A DNA stretch of 49,492 nucleotides from Bacteroidota bacterium. Its GTDB lineage: Bacteria; Bacteroidota; Bacteroidia; JAHEXY01. Shown piece by piece: positions 1 to 8,108 of this stretch. Location: NCBI GenBank assembly GCA_023251875.1, contig JAHEXY010000017.1, forward strand, positions 1 through 49,492. The letters are read 5' to 3'. A program made the translations under genes and the position numbers. How positions within the stretch are numbered: the first letter of the stretch is position 1; the number at the start of each line of letters is the position of its first letter. The notes below the pieces were generated by a model. It ran no database searches and was not told where the DNA came from. It saw only the letters and a list, made by a program, of their open reading frames with translations.

Positions 1-120
1 ACCTCTTTTCATTCCATTGGGTTAGGATATTCCTTGTGGAGTTGCTCTCCAGCAGAGCTCCACTATGCTTCGCCTAACAATGTAAAGTTAAAGAAAAGCA
101 CAGTTCATTTTACAATCCCG
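1..120 (+). repeat. Terminal inverted repeat, left copy (120 bp)
   Basis: These 120 bases are the exact reverse complement of 49372-49491; I compared them block by block and found no mismatch. The unit contains a hairpin: GTGGAG pairs with CTCCAC, enclosing TGCT/AGCA, and TTAGG/CCTAA lies further out. No coding frame of note is present. The repeat runs to the window edge, so it probably continues or ended the assembly there. Confidence 0.95.
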
Positions 121-158
121 AAAAGAATTTTTATGTAATTAAAAGTTTATTCTATAAC
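120..158 (+). repeat. 39-bp dispersed repeat, copy 1
   Basis: This stretch directly follows the terminal repeat and recurs at 2827-2865 with four substitutions in 39 bases. Here it ends 35 bases before the MBOAT start codon. It may be one end of a larger repeat element rather than a promoter, because the second copy stops only two bases before the rimO start. Confidence 0.7.
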
Positions 159-193
159 ACATATGCATACGATAAGTATTGATTTGTCAAACT

Positions 194-1648
194 ATGCTTT
201 TTAATTCCCTAGAATTTCTTTTCTTTTTTCCTGCAGTATTTGTACACTATTATTTTTTGCGCCAAAGCCAGCGCTTATGGATGCTGCTTATTGCCAGTTG
301 TATTTTTTACATGGTGTATAGGCCTGAATATATTTTAATTATTCTCCTCACTATTATAATAGATTATTTTGCAGCTTTTCAAATTCAAAAACATGCTGGG
401 AGTAAACGCAAGCAATGGCTCTTAGCAAGCATTATTGCCAATGTGAGCATTTTAGTTTTTTTTAAATACAGTAATTTTGCCATTGCAAACTGGAATTGGC
501 TCAATGATAAAATAAATTTACACCTCTCTTCCCCAATACTCAATATTGCATTACCTATCGGACTTTCATTTCATACTTTTCAAGCCATGAGTTATACTAT
601 TGAAGTATACCGTGGTAAACATGAAGCTGAAAAACATTTTGGAGTGTATGCGTTGTATGTTTTGTTTTTTCCGCAAATGGTGGCGGGACCAATTGAAAGA
701 CCTCAAAATATTTTACCGCAACTAAAAGTTAAACATCAATTTAATTATACCGAAGTTGTTGAAGGTTTAAAACAAGTGCTATGGGGATTTTTCAAAAAAT
801 TAGTGATTGCCGATCGCTTGGCATTATTTGTAAATGCAGTTTTTGATCATCCACATGATTATTCAGGAGCAAGCGTGTGGATTGCCATTTACTTTTTTGC
901 TTTCCAAATTTATTGCGATTTTTCGGGCTATTCTGATATTGCTTTGGGTTGCGCACGTATGTTAGGCATTCGCTTAATGACCAATTTTAATGCTCCTTAT
1001 TTGTCTAAATCAGTAAAAGAATTTTGGTCGCGCTGGCATATTTCCCTTTCAACTTGGTTTCGTGATTACGTTTATATTCCATTGGGAGGAAATAAAGTTT
1101 CAAATTTAAAGTGGGTACGAAATATTCTAATCGTATTTGTTTTGAGTGGTTTTTGGCATGGCGCCAATTGGACGTTTATTGTTTGGGGATTGTTGCATGG
1201 ATTGTATTTGATAATAGACCACTTCTCCCCGACCCTCTCTCCTTCGACTTCGCTCAGGATAAACTCGGAGAGGACTTTGGAAGCTTCGATTAATTATCCT
1301 GCCAAATTTTTTAAGTGGTTTCTTACTTTCAATTTAGTTTGTTTTGCTTGGATTTTTTTTAGAGCAAATTCAATTAGCGATTGTTGGATGATTATTCAAC
1401 ATGCAAGTATTCCTGATTTTAATATCCCTAAACTTTATGAAGTAAGCAGTAAAAGTCAGTTTTATTTATCATTCGCGCTTATATTTTTATTAATGACTTT
1501 TGAATATTTCCATCAAAGAAAAAATTTATTTGAAAGAATTCAAGTAATGCCAATGATTCCAAGATGGAGCATTTACATTGCAATATTTTGGATCATATTA
1601 AAATTTGGCATGTTTAGTCAACAACAGTTTATTTATTTTGTGTTTTAA
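194..1648 (+). CDS. MBOAT-family membrane O-acyltransferase (AlgI-like)
   Basis: This is a polytopic inner-membrane protein of 484 residues. I chose the ATG at 194 because MLFNSLEFLFFFP is the usual AlgI-type N-terminus; an in-frame TTG at 179 would add five residues. Family signatures are present in order: LPIGLSFHTFQ, FPQMVAGPIERP, YCDFSGYSDIALG, EFWSRWHISLSTWFRDYVY and SGFWHGANWTF, the last carrying the expected catalytic histidine. Members move acyl (usually acetyl) groups across the membrane onto exported polysaccharide or teichoic acid. The SGNH-like gene downstream fits the second half of such a system. Between the WHGANW block and the C-terminal helices lies a short segment encoded by a palindromic repeat (about 1222-1276), which looks like an in-frame insertion. 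The acceptor polymer cannot be told from the sequence. Confidence 0.93.
   Translation: MLFNSLEFLFFFPAVFVHYYFLRQSQRLWMLLIASCIFYMVYRPEYILIILLTIIIDYFAAFQIQKHAGSKRKQWLLASIIANVSILVFFKYSNFAIANWNWLNDKINLHLSSPILNIALPIGLSFHTFQAMSYTIEVYRGKHEAEKHFGVYALYVLFFPQMVAGPIERPQNILPQLKVKHQFNYTEVVEGLKQVLWGFFKKLVIADRLALFVNAVFDHPHDYSGASVWIAIYFFAFQIYCDFSGYSDIALGCARMLGIRLMTNFNAPYLSKSVKEFWSRWHISLSTWFRDYVYIPLGGNKVSNLKWVRNILIVFVLSGFWHGANWTFIVWGLLHGLYLIIDHFSPTLSPSTSLRINSERTLEASINYPAKFFKWFLTFNLVCFAWIFFRANSISDCWMIIQHASIPDFNIPKLYEVSSKSQFYLSFALIFLLMTFEYFHQRKNLFERIQVMPMIPRWSIYIAIFWIILKFGMFSQQQFIYFVF
1222..1276 (+). repeat. Palindromic repeat inside the MBOAT gene
   Basis: The segment starts CTTCTCCCCGACCCTCTCTCC, contains CTTCGACTTCGCTCAGGAT and closes with CGGAGAGGA, so CTCTCC and GGAGAG form an inverted pair. 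It resembles the CCCTCTCC...GGAGAGGG units at 1651-1680 and 30661-30691. It keeps the frame and adds roughly 18 residues rich in Ser, Thr and Arg. Edges are approximate. Confidence 0.65.
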
Positions 1649-1650
1649 CA

Positions 1651-1680
1651 CCTCTCCCTAGCCCTCTCCGAAGGAGAGGG
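1651..1680 (+). repeat. CCCTCTCC palindromic repeat between MBOAT and SGNH genes
   Basis: A perfect 8-bp stem (1662-1669 with 1673-1680) closes on a GAA loop and is preceded by CCTCTCCCTAG. The whole unit is nearly the reverse complement of 30661-30691. It could act as a hairpin between the two cotranscribed genes, but lacks a T-run and so is not a standard terminator. Confidence 0.85.
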
Positions 1681-1691
1681 AAGGAAATGGA

Positions 1692-2588
1692 ATGAAAAAT
1701 TTTTACATCAAATTATCCATTTTTATTTTCATCAATGTATTGGTGCTAGTTGGGCTTTTGTCTTTTTCTTTCTACTCAGATAAAAAATTAACATTCGAAA
1801 ATTGGGAAACAGAATCTTCTTTATTTGTAATGCATCAAAACGAACATTATGATGTAATGATTATGGGAAATTCACACGGTCGACAATTTTCTCGCGGAAG
1901 CAATCATAAGTATTTTGAAGAAAAAACCGGTAAGAAAATGATTAATGTTGCCAGGGGCTTAGGAGGAGGAGGCATTACAAATATGCTCATTAATCTCGAA
2001 TACTTTTATCAAAAAAATAATGCTGTTGATACGATTCTCTATTTTATTGACCCTTATGTTTTTTATTATGAAGAGTGGAATGAGGCCAGTGTGTTTTTAG
2101 ACAATGAACCTTTAGATCCCTTGTATTTTGAATTGTGTTTAGAAAATCACATCAGCAAAAATGCTTTGGTAAATTATGTGAGAACGAAATTTTCTGATGA
2201 GTGGCTGGGTAAAGAAAAAATGGAATATCACTTTAATAGTCTTACAAAAATTGATGATGAAGCTGTTGCAAAAAGATTGCATACATTATATATGAGACCA
2301 CCACAAGAAAAAGATTTTTTAAAATATGCTGCTCGGCTTGAAAAACTAATTCAACTTTCATCAATAAAACAAACTCATATTGCTTTTATTCTGCCACCTA
2401 CTTTGTTAGGGGAGCAGCCTCAAACAAAAAGACTATTGACCTTTTTACAGCAAATGCAAAACAAATATGGAATTAGTTATTTTAATCACTATGATAAAGT
2501 AAAAGAGCCAGGCATGTTTACTGATCACGATCATTTAAATGAGGCAGGAGCTAAGTTCTATATTAACTTTTTAACTACTAGCATTTAG
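1692..2588 (+). CDS. Membrane-anchored SGNH/DltD-like protein, partner of the MBOAT
   Basis: The product has 298 residues with one N-terminal membrane helix (about residues 5-26) and a periplasmic domain. IMGNSHGRQF supplies a GxS-type block I serine, and DHDHLNEAG near the C-terminus supplies the Asp/His pair, as in AlgJ/AlgX/DltD-type SGNH proteins that work with MBOAT acyltransferases. The ATG at 1692 has AAGGAA upstream; a 43-base spacer filled by a palindromic repeat separates it from the MBOAT stop. Its inferred role is transferring or handing off acetyl groups to an exported glycan. Overall similarity to a named family is weak by eye, so the call rests on the motifs and the neighbour. 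Confidence 0.75.
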   Translation: MKNFYIKLSIFIFINVLVLVGLLSFSFYSDKKLTFENWETESSLFVMHQNEHYDVMIMGNSHGRQFSRGSNHKYFEEKTGKKMINVARGLGGGGITNMLINLEYFYQKNNAVDTILYFIDPYVFYYEEWNEASVFLDNEPLDPLYFELCLENHISKNALVNYVRTKFSDEWLGKEKMEYHFNSLTKIDDEAVAKRLHTLYMRPPQEKDFLKYAARLEKLIQLSSIKQTHIAFILPPTLLGEQPQTKRLLTFLQQMQNKYGISYFNHYDKVKEPGMFTDHDHLNEAGAKFYINFLTTSI

Positions 2589-2594
2589 AAATCG

Positions 2595-2602
2595 TATCTT
2601 TG
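2595..2602 (+). promoter_or_regulatory. TATCTTTG -7 box
   Basis: This exactly matches the Bacteroidota -7 consensus TAnnTTTG, seven bases after the SGNH stop codon. No convincing -33 TTTG is seen. It could drive rimO with a long leader of about 260 bases, or a short RNA ending near 2665. Confidence 0.5.
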
Positions 2603-2622
2603 TATTAGATCTATGTACTTTC

Positions 2623-2666
2623 TCTGTGGTTCAGTGAAGATTACAGATATAGAGGGTTTTTTTGCT
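2623..2666 (+). terminator. Weak hairpin with T-run after the SGNH gene
   Basis: TCTGT (2623-2627) can pair with ACAGA (2643-2647) around an inner TTC/GAA, and a seven-T run begins at 2657. It may end transcription from the O-acetylation pair or a short RNA from the box at 2595. The stem is short, so confidence is low. Confidence 0.3.
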
Positions 2667-2676
2667 TTTTAGTTAA

Positions 2677-2819
2677 ACCTCTACGAGGTAAAACATACAA
2701 AACGATAAATGCTTCTACAATACTTCATGCCCTACGGGCAATCAATTTAAAATACGCCATAGGCGTTGTATTATTGTAGAAATATAAATGCAATAGTTAA
2801 ATAATTACCGCGTAGCGGT
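2677..2819 (+). repeat. Array of four small hairpins nested in a larger inverted repeat
   Basis: Four 13-base hairpins share one design, a perfect 5-bp stem with a 3-base loop: ACCTC-TAC-GAGGT (2677-2689), TGCCC-TAC-GGGCA (2728-2740), ACGCC-ATA-GGCGT (2754-2766) and ACCGC-GTA-GCGGT (2807-2819). Stem sequences differ while the shape stays. TTCTACAATA (2713-2722) and TATTGTAGAA (2772-2781) form a further arm pair around the second and third hairpins. No reading frame of note crosses the region. Confidence 0.8.
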
Positions 2820-2826
2820 TCAAGTA

Positions 2827-2865
2827 GAAAAGAATTTTCATGTAATTAAAAAATTATTGTATAAC
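2827..2865 (+). repeat. 39-bp dispersed repeat, copy 2
   Basis: This matches 120-158 at 35 of 39 positions. It follows the hairpin array and stops two bases before the rimO ATG, so the 5' untranslated region of rimO is largely repeat sequence. Confidence 0.7.
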
Positions 2866-2867
2866 GG

Positions 2868-4178
2868 ATGCGCACTAAAACACTCAAAAAAAATAAAGTA
2901 AATGTAGTTACCTTGGGTTGCTCTAAAAATATTGTTGACTCAGAAGTATTGATGACACAATTGAAAGCGAATAAGTTTGATGTTACACATGAGGCCAGTG
3001 ATGATACTGCTCAAATTGTAATTATTAACACTTGCGGTTTTATTGAGAATGCCAAACAAGAATCAATAGATACGATTTTGCGTTATTCTGAGGCTAAAGA
3101 AAAAGGCTTGGTAGATAAGGTATTTGTTACGGGTTGCCTTTCGCAACGTTATAAACCAGAATTAGAAAAAGAAATCCCAAATGTTGATGCCTATTTTGGC
3201 ACGCGTGAATTGCCTCGTTTGTTAAAAACATTGGGCGCTGATTATAAACATGAATTGGTTGGCGAAAGATTAATTACTACCCCTTCTCACTATGCATACT
3301 TAAAAGTTTCAGAAGGGTGTAACCGCCCTTGTTCATTTTGTGCCATACCCTTAATGCGAGGCAAGCACGTTTCAAAATCAATTGAAGATTTGGTAAAAGA
3401 AGCCAAAGGCTTGGCAAAAAATGGAACCAAAGAAATTATGTTAATTGCACAAGATTTATCTTCTTACGGAATTGATTTGTATGAAAAAAGAAATTTACCT
3501 GAACTACTTAAACATTTATCAGATGTTGAAGGCATAGATTGGATTCGCCTGCATTACGCTTTTCCTGCTCAGTTCCCAATAGAGGCCTTAGACGTAATGA
3601 ATGAACGCAGCAATATTTGTAAATACATTGATATTCCATTGCAACATATTAGTGACAATGTATTAAAATTGATGCGCAGAGGACATACTAAAAGAAGAAC
3701 AATAGAACTACTCGATCAGTTTAGAGAAAAAGTTCCAGGCTTGGCTATCAGAACGACCATGTTAGTGGGCCATCCCGGAGAAACAGAAAAAGATTTTGAA
3801 GAATTAAAAGAATTTATTCAACAAGCAAAGCTCGATCGTATTGGAGTTTTTACCTATTCACACGAAGAAAATACGCATGCACATACTCTTGTTGATGATG
3901 TGCCAGCAGAAGTAAAACAAGAACGTGCAAATGAGTTAATGGCCATTCAACAAGATATTTCTTATGAATTGAATCAGAAAAAAATTGGTAAAATATTAAA
4001 AGTTTTATTCGATAGAAAAGAAGGGGAATATTTTATTGGTCGCTCTGAATTTGATTCTCCAGAAGTTGACAATGAAGTATTGGTAGATGCAAAAAGTGAA
4101 TATGTACGTGTAGGAGATTTTGCAAATGTGTTGATTGAAGAAGCTGATTTTTATGACTTGAAGGGACGGATTGTTTAG
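2868..4178 (+). CDS. rimO: Ribosomal protein S12 methylthiotransferase RimO
   Basis: This radical-SAM enzyme adds a methylthio group to the conserved aspartate of ribosomal protein S12. The 436-residue length is normal. The N-terminal domain holds the three cluster cysteines C18 (TLGCSKN), C56 (NTCGF) and C90 (VTGCLSQRY). The radical-SAM CxxxCxxC motif is C151, C155 and C158 in SEGCNRPCSFCAIPLMRG. IDIPLQHISD follows, and a C-terminal TRAM-like segment covers roughly residues 370-436. SFCAIPLMRG together with the S12-type spacing favours RimO over MiaB. The ATG at 2868 abuts a dispersed repeat, with no Shine-Dalgarno site. It stands alone: the hydrolase gene downstream is 78 bases away across another repeat. 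Confidence 0.97.
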   Translation: MRTKTLKKNKVNVVTLGCSKNIVDSEVLMTQLKANKFDVTHEASDDTAQIVIINTCGFIENAKQESIDTILRYSEAKEKGLVDKVFVTGCLSQRYKPELEKEIPNVDAYFGTRELPRLLKTLGADYKHELVGERLITTPSHYAYLKVSEGCNRPCSFCAIPLMRGKHVSKSIEDLVKEAKGLAKNGTKEIMLIAQDLSSYGIDLYEKRNLPELLKHLSDVEGIDWIRLHYAFPAQFPIEALDVMNERSNICKYIDIPLQHISDNVLKLMRRGHTKRRTIELLDQFREKVPGLAIRTTMLVGHPGETEKDFEELKEFIQQAKLDRIGVFTYSHEENTHAHTLVDDVPAEVKQERANELMAIQQDISYELNQKKIGKILKVLFDRKEGEYFIGRSEFDSPEVDNEVLVDAKSEYVRVGDFANVLIEEADFYDLKGRIV

Positions 4179-4184
4179 AAAAAT

Positions 4185-4215
4185 TTACCACAGAGACACA
4201 AAGACACAGAGAAAA
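4185..4215 (+). repeat. CACAGAGACACAAAGACACAGAG repeat, forward copy
   Basis: This purine-rich unit has a near copy in the opposite orientation at 40959-40983, which lacks eight internal bases. It fills much of the gap between rimO and the hydrolase gene. No palindrome or coding role is evident. Confidence 0.75.
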
Positions 4216-4256
4216 AAATAAAATGCAAATTTAAACGGCTTTAAATATTTATCTGT

Positions 4257-5636
4257 ATGAATAGGACATATATAATTTTAATTATAGTTTTTTCATTTTT
4301 AATTTCTAGGGTAAGTGCACAAGATATTACCGGAATTTGGGCAGGAGCTATCTCTGCTCATGGTATGCAAATGCATGTTGTTTTTCATGTTAATAAAGAA
4401 GGCTATAATCAGTTTTCTGCTACTATGGATAGTCCTGATCAGGGAGTTAAAGGAATTTTGATTGATTCAACTTTATTTAAAAATGACAGCCTTACTTTTA
4501 TATTGAAAAAAATTTCAGGAAAATATCTGGGGAAGTTTGATAAAGACAGTAATGCTTTTATTGGTGTTTGGCAACAAGGTCCAAGTAAATTTTCGTTGAC
4601 TTTAAAGAAGTCAGATGTTGCTCCAACTATCAATCGCCCACAAACTCCAAAACCACCTTATCCGTATAAGGAAGAAGAAGTAAGCTATGAAAACAAAACT
4701 GCTAATATAACAATTGGAGGAACTTTGACTTTACCACAAGGCAATGGGAAATATCCTGCAGTAATTATGATTACCGGTAGTGGAAAGCAAGATAGAGATG
4801 AAACCATTTTTGCACATAAACCATTTATGGTTATTGCCGATTATCTTACCAGAAATGGAATTGCAGTTCTTCGTGTTGATGATAGAGGTATGGGAAAATC
4901 TACCGGAGATTTCTCAAAATCGACAGGAGAAGATTTTGCAAGTGATGTAAGGGCTGGCATAGAATATTTAAAATCGCGTAATGAAATTGATAAAACAAAA
5001 ATTGGTTTAATTGGTCATAGTGAAGGTGGAATTATTGCACCCATGATAGCTTCACAATCAAATAATGTTGCATTTATTGTATTAATGGCTGGTCCAGGGG
5101 CAAATTTATTTGATGTTATAAAAATGCAACAAGCACTTCTTTTAAAAATGAATGGAGCTAGTGAGGAAGAAATTAGAATGGATACTATTCGAGATTCTGA
5201 AATTCAGAAAATTATTATTAATGCTAAAAATGATGTTGAAGCAAAAGAAAAAATAACAACATTATTGTTAAAAGATTCTATTGAAGGAGAAGAAGCCAAT
5301 GGCTCAATTAATTTTTATGTAAATCCATGGATGAAGTATTATGCAACCTATAGTCCGGTTGACGCATTAAAGAAAGTTAAGTGCCCGGTGCTGGCTATCA
5401 ATGGAGGTAATGATATGCAAGTGTCGCCTAAACAAAACATACCTGTAATTGAATCTGCACTAAAAGCTGGAGGGAACAAAAATTACAAAACAATTGAGAT
5501 TCCTGGATTGAATCACTTATTTCAGCATTCTGAAACAGGGTCTCCTTATGAATATGCTAAAATTGAAGAAACCATTTCTCCGGAAGTGTTAAAAACAATG
5601 AATGATTGGATTTTAGAAATAACGGGTAAAAAATAA
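4257..5636 (+). CDS. Secreted alpha/beta hydrolase with N-terminal lipocalin-like domain
   Basis: The 459-residue protein begins with a signal peptide ending in VSAQ (about residue 22). Residues 23-120 form a beta-rich domain of the kind often placed before Bacteroidota alpha/beta hydrolases, and residues 145-455 form the hydrolase fold. The nucleophile elbow is GHSEGG (S255), with acid D386 in NGGNDMQVSP and H420 in PGLNHLF, giving a complete triad. RVDDRGMGKSTG is the usual oxyanion-side signature. Substrate is unknown; esterase or peptidase activity is possible. It converges with the TonB receptor gene, with nine bases between the stops and no clear terminator hairpin. Confidence 0.9.
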   Translation: MNRTYIILIIVFSFLISRVSAQDITGIWAGAISAHGMQMHVVFHVNKEGYNQFSATMDSPDQGVKGILIDSTLFKNDSLTFILKKISGKYLGKFDKDSNAFIGVWQQGPSKFSLTLKKSDVAPTINRPQTPKPPYPYKEEEVSYENKTANITIGGTLTLPQGNGKYPAVIMITGSGKQDRDETIFAHKPFMVIADYLTRNGIAVLRVDDRGMGKSTGDFSKSTGEDFASDVRAGIEYLKSRNEIDKTKIGLIGHSEGGIIAPMIASQSNNVAFIVLMAGPGANLFDVIKMQQALLLKMNGASEEEIRMDTIRDSEIQKIIINAKNDVEAKEKITTLLLKDSIEGEEANGSINFYVNPWMKYYATYSPVDALKKVKCPVLAINGGNDMQVSPKQNIPVIESALKAGGNKNYKTIEIPGLNHLFQHSETGSPYEYAKIEETISPEVLKTMNDWILEITGKK

Positions 5637-5645
5637 TTACCTGTT

Positions 5646-8075
5646 TCAAAATGTAAGAATATATTGTACTGCAGTTGTTCTGGGAGATTCTATTTTCATG
5701 GGCCGAAGAGAATAATCAACATTAAATATATTATTACAAATCACAGATAACTTATGTTTGGTGTTAATTTGATAGCTGATTCGCGCATCAAAAATATTAT
5801 ATCCGGTATGCGTTTTCCAATAATTAATCGCTTTTAAATCTTCAACAAATGTAAGTGCAGCAGTGAGTTCTTCTAGTTCCTCAAAAGCCTTATCGATATT
5901 TTGCATTTTACTATAATACCGATAGCTTAAACCCACATTAAATTTATAGCACTTAAATTCGACATCTGCTTTTATCAAATTTTTGAATCGGTATTTTAAA
6001 ACATTACCTGTTGTATCCATGCTGCTGTTTTTGTATGCCAATTGTTTTCCAGCTCCACCAAACGCACTATCAGTAGCATAAACATAGTCAGGATTTAATG
6101 CAATAGGTTCAACATAAGTGTAGCCTAACAATGCGGTAAATCCAAACTTTCTATTATTTTCATCCGTTGAAAGCACTATAGATATATCTGTTCCTCTTAC
6201 TCTAGAATCCCCGGTATTTACAAATTTAAAACCCAACAATGCAATTGATGGCTCCCATTGCCCAAATAAATACTCAATGGTATTTTTATATTTTTGATAA
6301 AATCCTGCTACATCAAAATAACCTTTTATATTTCCTAATTTAAAGCCTTGTTTTAAACCCAGTTCAAAATTATTACTCTCTTCAGGTTTTAAATCTGGAT
6401 TTGGAAATACGCCAAACAAACCGGCTTTTGTAGAAATATATCGTTCGGTAATAGTAGGATATCTAAAACCTTCTCCATATGAAGTACGAACATAAGTTGC
6501 TCTTAACACCTGTAAACTAGCACCGGCTCTATAAATGGGCGCAAGCACGCTTTGAAAATTATTCATTTGAAAATATTCATAACGAAATCCGGCAGAAATA
6601 TTTAAAATACTCCACATTTTTTTATCTATCTGCATATAACCACTACCATTTGTGATTTTATTATCAGAGGATCCGCTTGAAGCATACAATTGTGCATGTG
6701 AATTAGAAATGCTACCCACTACTCCTCCTGTAAAAGTAAAATCTAATTTTTTAAAAATGCGTTGCAATTGATATTCTCCATAATAAAGTGTTCCTGTATT
6801 GGATTGGTTATTGGTAATGGTATTATCTGTATGAAAAATACGCGTAACCAAGCTGTGGCTAATTCCATTTCCATTATTGTATTTGATGAATGGATCGAGA
6901 TTAAATATTTTTTGATTTTCTAAAAACACGGCTCCGGGATATCCTTGATACAATCCTAAAGAATCATTATCCCATGCTAATACCATATTGGTTTTATTAA
7001 GCATGCCATTTCCATTTATACCATAATTTAAACCTGCAATTTTAGAGGAGCGATAACGCAAACTGAAATTTAAGCGCCCTCTGATCTCTTGCATGTCCTT
7101 GTTTGAAAACGTAGGTATTTCTCCAATAACACTTTGTGCATAATCCGGAACAGGAGCTTGTGGCGGAGGAGGCCCAATATATCCTTGATCTAAATTAAAA
7201 TTTCCGCCAATCACAAAATCAAGATTCTTTTTTATAATTCGGGAATGTAAAAAATTAAGATTCGTAAACACCGGAAAAGATTTATCATACCAATTTAATG
7301 CAGGTTGAGGAGGTAAACTATAATTTCCAATAGAATAATTGATCATTGTTTTGGGAGTGCTTCTTGGATAAGCGGATCGTACATTAATAATACCATTTAA
7401 AGCAGAAGAACCATATAAAACAGAAGATGCCCCCTTTATGATTTCAATCTGTTCAATATTTTCAACTGGAATATAAGACCATTCGGGGCGACCAGCATCA
7501 CCACTTAATAAGGGAATGCCATCGACAATAATGGCAACTCTACTTCCTACACCAAAAGTAAATCCACTTCCTCCACGTATTTGAGGATCGTTATCAATAA
7601 TAGTTAATCCCGGAACTTGCTCTAAAGCAGTTTCTATACTGGTTGTATTTTTATTATTAATTAAATTAGGTTTTAGAACTTCCATAGATACTGTCATCTC
7701 TTCTAATTTTTGATCAAATTTTCCCGAAGAAACTACAATGGTTTCTAAAAATGTTTCGGTGGAATGTAGGTCTATATCTCTTTCTGTTATAGTATTTGCT
7801 TGAATATGCAGCGCAAAAGTATCATTAACATATCCCATATACATACATAAGAATTGATGATAACCTGTATCTACTTCCATAATATAGTTACCATCAATAT
7901 CAGAAGCGGTGCCCTTTTTTAAACTATTTATTAAATGAATAGAGGCACCCGGAATGTATTCTTTTGTAATAGCATCTTTAATTTTGCCTTTTAATATTCC
8001 GCTTACTTGGGCAGAAAGAGAAATATTTAAAATTAGAAATGTAATTAAAAGAAGAAAAAGTTTACGAATAAGCAT
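5646..8075 (-). CDS. TonB-dependent outer-membrane receptor
   Basis: An 809-residue receptor starts with a signal peptide (cleavage after about residue 22, SLSAQ). Residues 27-110 match a CarboxypepD-regulatory-like beta-sandwich (GKIKDAITKEYIPGASIHL...GTASDIDGNYIM). The plug follows at about 125-235 (SIETALEQVPGLTIIDNDPQIRGGSGFTFG, GASSVLYGSSALNGIINV), then a 22-strand-type barrel ending in an aromatic C-terminus. Plug phrases such as VAIIVDGIPLLSGDAGRP resemble cobalamin/heme-type receptors more than SusC. The gene for a T9SS cargo protein lies 33 bases upstream on the same strand, so the two are probably cotranscribed. The ligand cannot be assigned. Confidence 0.93.
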   Translation of the reverse strand: MLIRKLFLLLITFLILNISLSAQVSGILKGKIKDAITKEYIPGASIHLINSLKKGTASDIDGNYIMEVDTGYHQFLCMYMGYVNDTFALHIQANTITERDIDLHSTETFLETIVVSSGKFDQKLEEMTVSMEVLKPNLINNKNTTSIETALEQVPGLTIIDNDPQIRGGSGFTFGVGSRVAIIVDGIPLLSGDAGRPEWSYIPVENIEQIEIIKGASSVLYGSSALNGIINVRSAYPRSTPKTMINYSIGNYSLPPQPALNWYDKSFPVFTNLNFLHSRIIKKNLDFVIGGNFNLDQGYIGPPPPQAPVPDYAQSVIGEIPTFSNKDMQEIRGRLNFSLRYRSSKIAGLNYGINGNGMLNKTNMVLAWDNDSLGLYQGYPGAVFLENQKIFNLDPFIKYNNGNGISHSLVTRIFHTDNTITNNQSNTGTLYYGEYQLQRIFKKLDFTFTGGVVGSISNSHAQLYASSGSSDNKITNGSGYMQIDKKMWSILNISAGFRYEYFQMNNFQSVLAPIYRAGASLQVLRATYVRTSYGEGFRYPTITERYISTKAGLFGVFPNPDLKPEESNNFELGLKQGFKLGNIKGYFDVAGFYQKYKNTIEYLFGQWEPSIALLGFKFVNTGDSRVRGTDISIVLSTDENNRKFGFTALLGYTYVEPIALNPDYVYATDSAFGGAGKQLAYKNSSMDTTGNVLKYRFKNLIKADVEFKCYKFNVGLSYRYYSKMQNIDKAFEELEELTAALTFVEDLKAINYWKTHTGYNIFDARISYQINTKHKLSVICNNIFNVDYSLRPMKIESPRTTAVQYILTF

Positions 8076-8108
8076 GGTATGAAAATAGGTAGATATAAAT
8101 CTCTTCTT

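Noticed and set aside
1651-1680. CCCTCTCC-GAA-GGAGAGGG hairpin as an intrinsic terminator between the MBOAT and SGNH genes
   Set aside because: No T-tract follows, and copies of the same repeat occur inside genes, so it is better seen as a dispersed repeat.
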